A stretch of DNA of 6,149 nt from positions 1-6,149 of the forward strand of contig JAHEIK010000245.1 in the NCBI GenBank assembly GCA_024639415.1, given 5' to 3'. Below, one piece after another: positions 4,461-6,149 of the stretch; the stretch's first letter is position 1; every line of letters begins with the position of its first letter. Below the pieces are notes generated by a model. The model was given only the letters and a program-made list of their open reading frames with translations, was not told the DNA's origin and did no database searches. This stretch comes from Planctomycetota bacterium. Lineage in GTDB: Bacteria > Planctomycetota > PLA2 > JAEUHO01. The position numbers and the translations under genes are program-made.

Positions 4461-6149
4461 ATGATGCGTGAGCGACTTCGCCGGTCCGGCCCCGGCGCGT
4501 GGATGGCCGCGGCTCTCTCCGCCGCGGCTCTCTCCGCCGCGGCCCTCGTGGCCCTGCTGCTGGTCTCGGCCCCTGCCGGAGCGGACGACGTGCCCGCCGG
4601 CGTACGTGCGGCCTTCGACGCGGGCAGCGGACTCTTTGCCAAGGGCGACCGCGGCAGCCTCGAGCGTGCCTACGCCGTGCTCGACACGCGCAAGGACGAG
4701 GCGCTCGCTTCCGTGGACTACTGGGAGCTCTACGCGCGCGTCTGGCTGGGCCTGAAGAAGGGCGAGACGCAGCTCAATGCTCTGCTTGCCGAGCGACAGA
4801 CGCGCGACGCAGCCTCGCCTGTGTTCGACCTCGTCCGCGCGCGTCTTGCCACCGAGGCGGACGAGAAGCGGAAGCTCCTGAAGGCCGCGATCAAGCGCAA
4901 CAAGAAGGACGTGCGGGCCAAGGTCGCACTGGCCGTGCTGCTTCTCGACGAAGAGGAGGAGGACGACGCCGACGACCTGCTGGAGGAGGTCCTCGAGGTG
5001 CAGCCGGCGTGCGAGGGTGCGCTGCTCGCCAAGGCGCGGCTCGCGTTGTCCGACGGCCTGCCGGAGGAGGCGATCGAGTACCTGGACGTCGGCATCAAGA
5101 AGGCGCCGAGTGCCCGGCTCTACTACATGAAGGCGAAGAGCCTGCAGCGGCTGGCCAAGGACGAGAACAACGTCATGGTGCGGGCGCTGGACGCAGCCGC
5201 CCGCGCGCTGGGCATGGAGCCGAACGAGCGGCACATCAAGCTCTACGACGAGTTGCTGAAGTCCACCGGCAGCGCCGCGACCGCGGCGAAGGCGCTCAAG
5301 GAGCACTTCGCGCGCACGCAGCATCCGATGCTCGGCGCGCTGCTAGCCGACTCCGCCTTCAAGGCGGGCGACTACGAAGCGGCGGCCATGGGACTCGGCG
5401 TCGGTGACGCCTCGGACCTGGCGACCATCAAGGCACTCGCTGTCGCGTACGCGCGTCTTGGCAAGCGCTCGCAGGCCCAGCGGCACGCCTCCCGCGTCGT
5501 CGACATGGACTCCCAGGGGCGGCTCTTCGCCGCACGGATCGACCTGTTCCTCGGCGACACGGCAGGTGTGAAGCAGCGCCTGGGCTCGCTCGCCGACGCC
5601 GACGCCAAGCGCCTGCGGGCCCGGGCACTAGCTTGGGCCGGCGAGGCCGGCGCCGTGAAGCAGCTGGCCGCGAAGTCGGCGCGCGAGGGCACGCGGGCAG
5701 GGGAGGAACTCCTGATCGCCTGGTTCCAGGCGCGCCTGTACGAGAAGCTCGGCGCGTCCAAGTCGGAGACGATCCGTCGGCTCATGCTCGAGGCGCGCTT
5801 CAAGGCGGGCGCGCTGCCCACCGCGCAGGGTGGTCACGGCGGCACCGACCTGGGCAAGGCCAAGACGGGCGGCTGGCCCGCGCGCGCCGTCACGTGGTTC
5901 CGTGCGCCGTGCGGCGAGTTCCTGAAGGCCGGGGGGCGCGGCTCGTCCTCGAGCTTCGCGTTCGGCGAGGACAACAAGGAGTTCACGCTCTCTACGTCGA
6001 TCAGCGGCGAGGCCGACTGCGGCGGCAGCAAGCAGGGCGGCAGCTTCACCTACAACAGCAGGAAGGTGAAGACGAATGGGGGCCTCCCGTTCGTCGAACT
6101 GTTCGGCGAACGCGACGAGAAGCTGGCGGACTTCGCCCCGGCCGAGGAG
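4461..6149 (+). CDS. Exported TPR-like repeat protein, 3' end outside window
   Basis: The frame is open from ATG 4461 (or 4464) to the last base: 563 codons, no stop, so the C-terminus is missing. A Sec signal peptide is clear: basic RERLRR at 3-8, a hydrophobic Ala/Leu core at about 15-36, and probable cleavage after A41 (PAGA, then DD). The mature part is alpha-helical with helix-turn-helix units of TPR type at about 152-183, 184-216, 217-253, 287-314, 318-350 and 351-376, some degenerate; ALLAKARLALSDGLPEEAIEYL (185 onward) is the best. An acidic run lies at 163-176. From about 453 the style changes to a Gly/Ser/Thr-rich, probably beta-strand region with Cys484 and Cys520, which could form a disulfide if exported. 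TPR units normally bind other proteins, so a periplasmic or envelope scaffold role is plausible. The substrate or partner is unknown. No cysteine follows the signal core, so it is not an obvious lipoprotein. Confidence 0.88.
   Translation, partial: MMRERLRRSGPGAWMAAALSAAALSAAALVALLLVSAPAGADDVPAGVRAAFDAGSGLFAKGDRGSLERAYAVLDTRKDEALASVDYWELYARVWLGLKKGETQLNALLAERQTRDAASPVFDLVRARLATEADEKRKLLKAAIKRNKKDVRAKVALAVLLLDEEEEDDADDLLEEVLEVQPACEGALLAKARLALSDGLPEEAIEYLDVGIKKAPSARLYYMKAKSLQRLAKDENNVMVRALDAAARALGMEPNERHIKLYDELLKSTGSAATAAKALKEHFARTQHPMLGALLADSAFKAGDYEAAAMGLGVGDASDLATIKALAVAYARLGKRSQAQRHASRVVDMDSQGRLFAARIDLFLGDTAGVKQRLGSLADADAKRLRARALAWAGEAGAVKQLAAKSAREGTRAGEELLIAWFQARLYEKLGASKSETIRRLMLEARFKAGALPTAQGGHGGTDLGKAKTGGWPARAVTWFRAPCGEFLKAGGRGSSSSFAFGEDNKEFTLSTSISGEADCGGSKQGGSFTYNSRKVKTNGGLPFVELFGERDEKLADFAPAEE
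4506..4547 (+). repeat. 15-base tandem repeat inside the signal peptide
   Basis: GCCGCGGCTCTCTCC is present twice without change (4506-4520, 4521-4535), followed by a partial third copy (4536-4547, one mismatch). The unit is a whole number of codons and encodes Ala-Ala-Ala-Leu-Ser, forming most of the hydrophobic core of the signal peptide. Copy-number changes would lengthen or shorten the core by five residues without breaking the frame. Confidence 0.8.

Noticed and set aside
2545..4464. 639-codon open frame on the + strand across the ligase gene
   Set aside because: It lies opposite the well-conserved ligase, has the Arg/Ala/Val/His-rich makeup typical of antisense frames in GC-rich DNA, and shows no domain.
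4468..4755. 95-codon frame starting GTG at 4468 next to the ATG-ATG pair
   Set aside because: Pro/Ser/Arg-rich with no signal peptide logic, and it ends early; the 4461/4464 start has the ribosome binding site.
4305..5324. 339-codon open frame on the - strand over the ligase leader and the TPR gene
   Set aside because: Overlaps the signal peptide and TPR units of the + strand gene, which have coherent protein features; the minus frame has none.
4499..5407. 302-codon open frame on the + strand inside the TPR gene
   Set aside because: Arg/Gly/Ala-rich translation of the wrong frame; the frame from 4461 gives a signal peptide and helical repeats and stays open for 563 codons.

Overview
The window is GC-rich (by eye about two thirds G+C or more, with strong G/C preference at third codon positions) and bacterial in layout. 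It holds five protein genes, two of them cut by the window edges. I see no tRNA, rRNA, CRISPR array or transposase. The gene set (B12-dependent mutase domain, acyl-CoA dehydrogenase, AMP-forming acyl-CoA synthetase, a large exported TPR protein) and the short repeats in nearly every intergenic gap suggest a high-GC environmental bacterium such as a Planctomycetota or Myxococcota relative. That placement is a guess from style, not a marker-based assignment.

Layout. Bases 1-300 are the 3' end of a methylmalonyl-CoA-mutase-type cobalamin-binding domain (+). A 71-base gap with a duplicated 16-mer separates it from a complete short/branched-chain-type acyl-CoA dehydrogenase (372-1553, +). A 236-base gap follows; it opens with a three-unit array of hairpin-forming repeats (1570-1653) and shows nothing else clear until a Shine-Dalgarno-like run at 1773. 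Next is a small acidic protein of unknown function (1790-2305, +). It converges with a 645-residue acetyl-CoA-synthetase-like ligase (4308-2371, -). The 65-base gap between these two holds a GGGGAC-type motif right after one stop codon and a strong inverted repeat lying over the other. The ligase is divergent, across a 152-base repeat-bearing gap, from a long reading frame (4461 or 4464 to beyond 6149, +). That frame encodes an exported, alpha-helical TPR-like protein with a Gly/Ser-rich tail, and it has no stop codon inside the window.

How the genes may work together. The ligase would make an acyl-CoA, the dehydrogenase would oxidise a short or branched acyl-CoA at C2-C3, and the mutase would turn methylmalonyl-CoA into succinyl-CoA. 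Together they fit catabolism of propionate, branched-chain amino acids or similar short acids. The ligase lacks the tryptophan that limits true acetyl-CoA synthetases to acetate, so a larger acid than acetate is likely. This pathway link is inference from gene content; only the first two genes share a strand and are close enough to be co-transcribed. The exported TPR protein has no visible connection to it.

I found no clear new biological system. The most interesting items are the hairpin array, the other intergenic repeats, the altered acyl pocket and acetylation-site context of the ligase, and the exported TPR protein, whose signal peptide is built from a 15-base tandem repeat.
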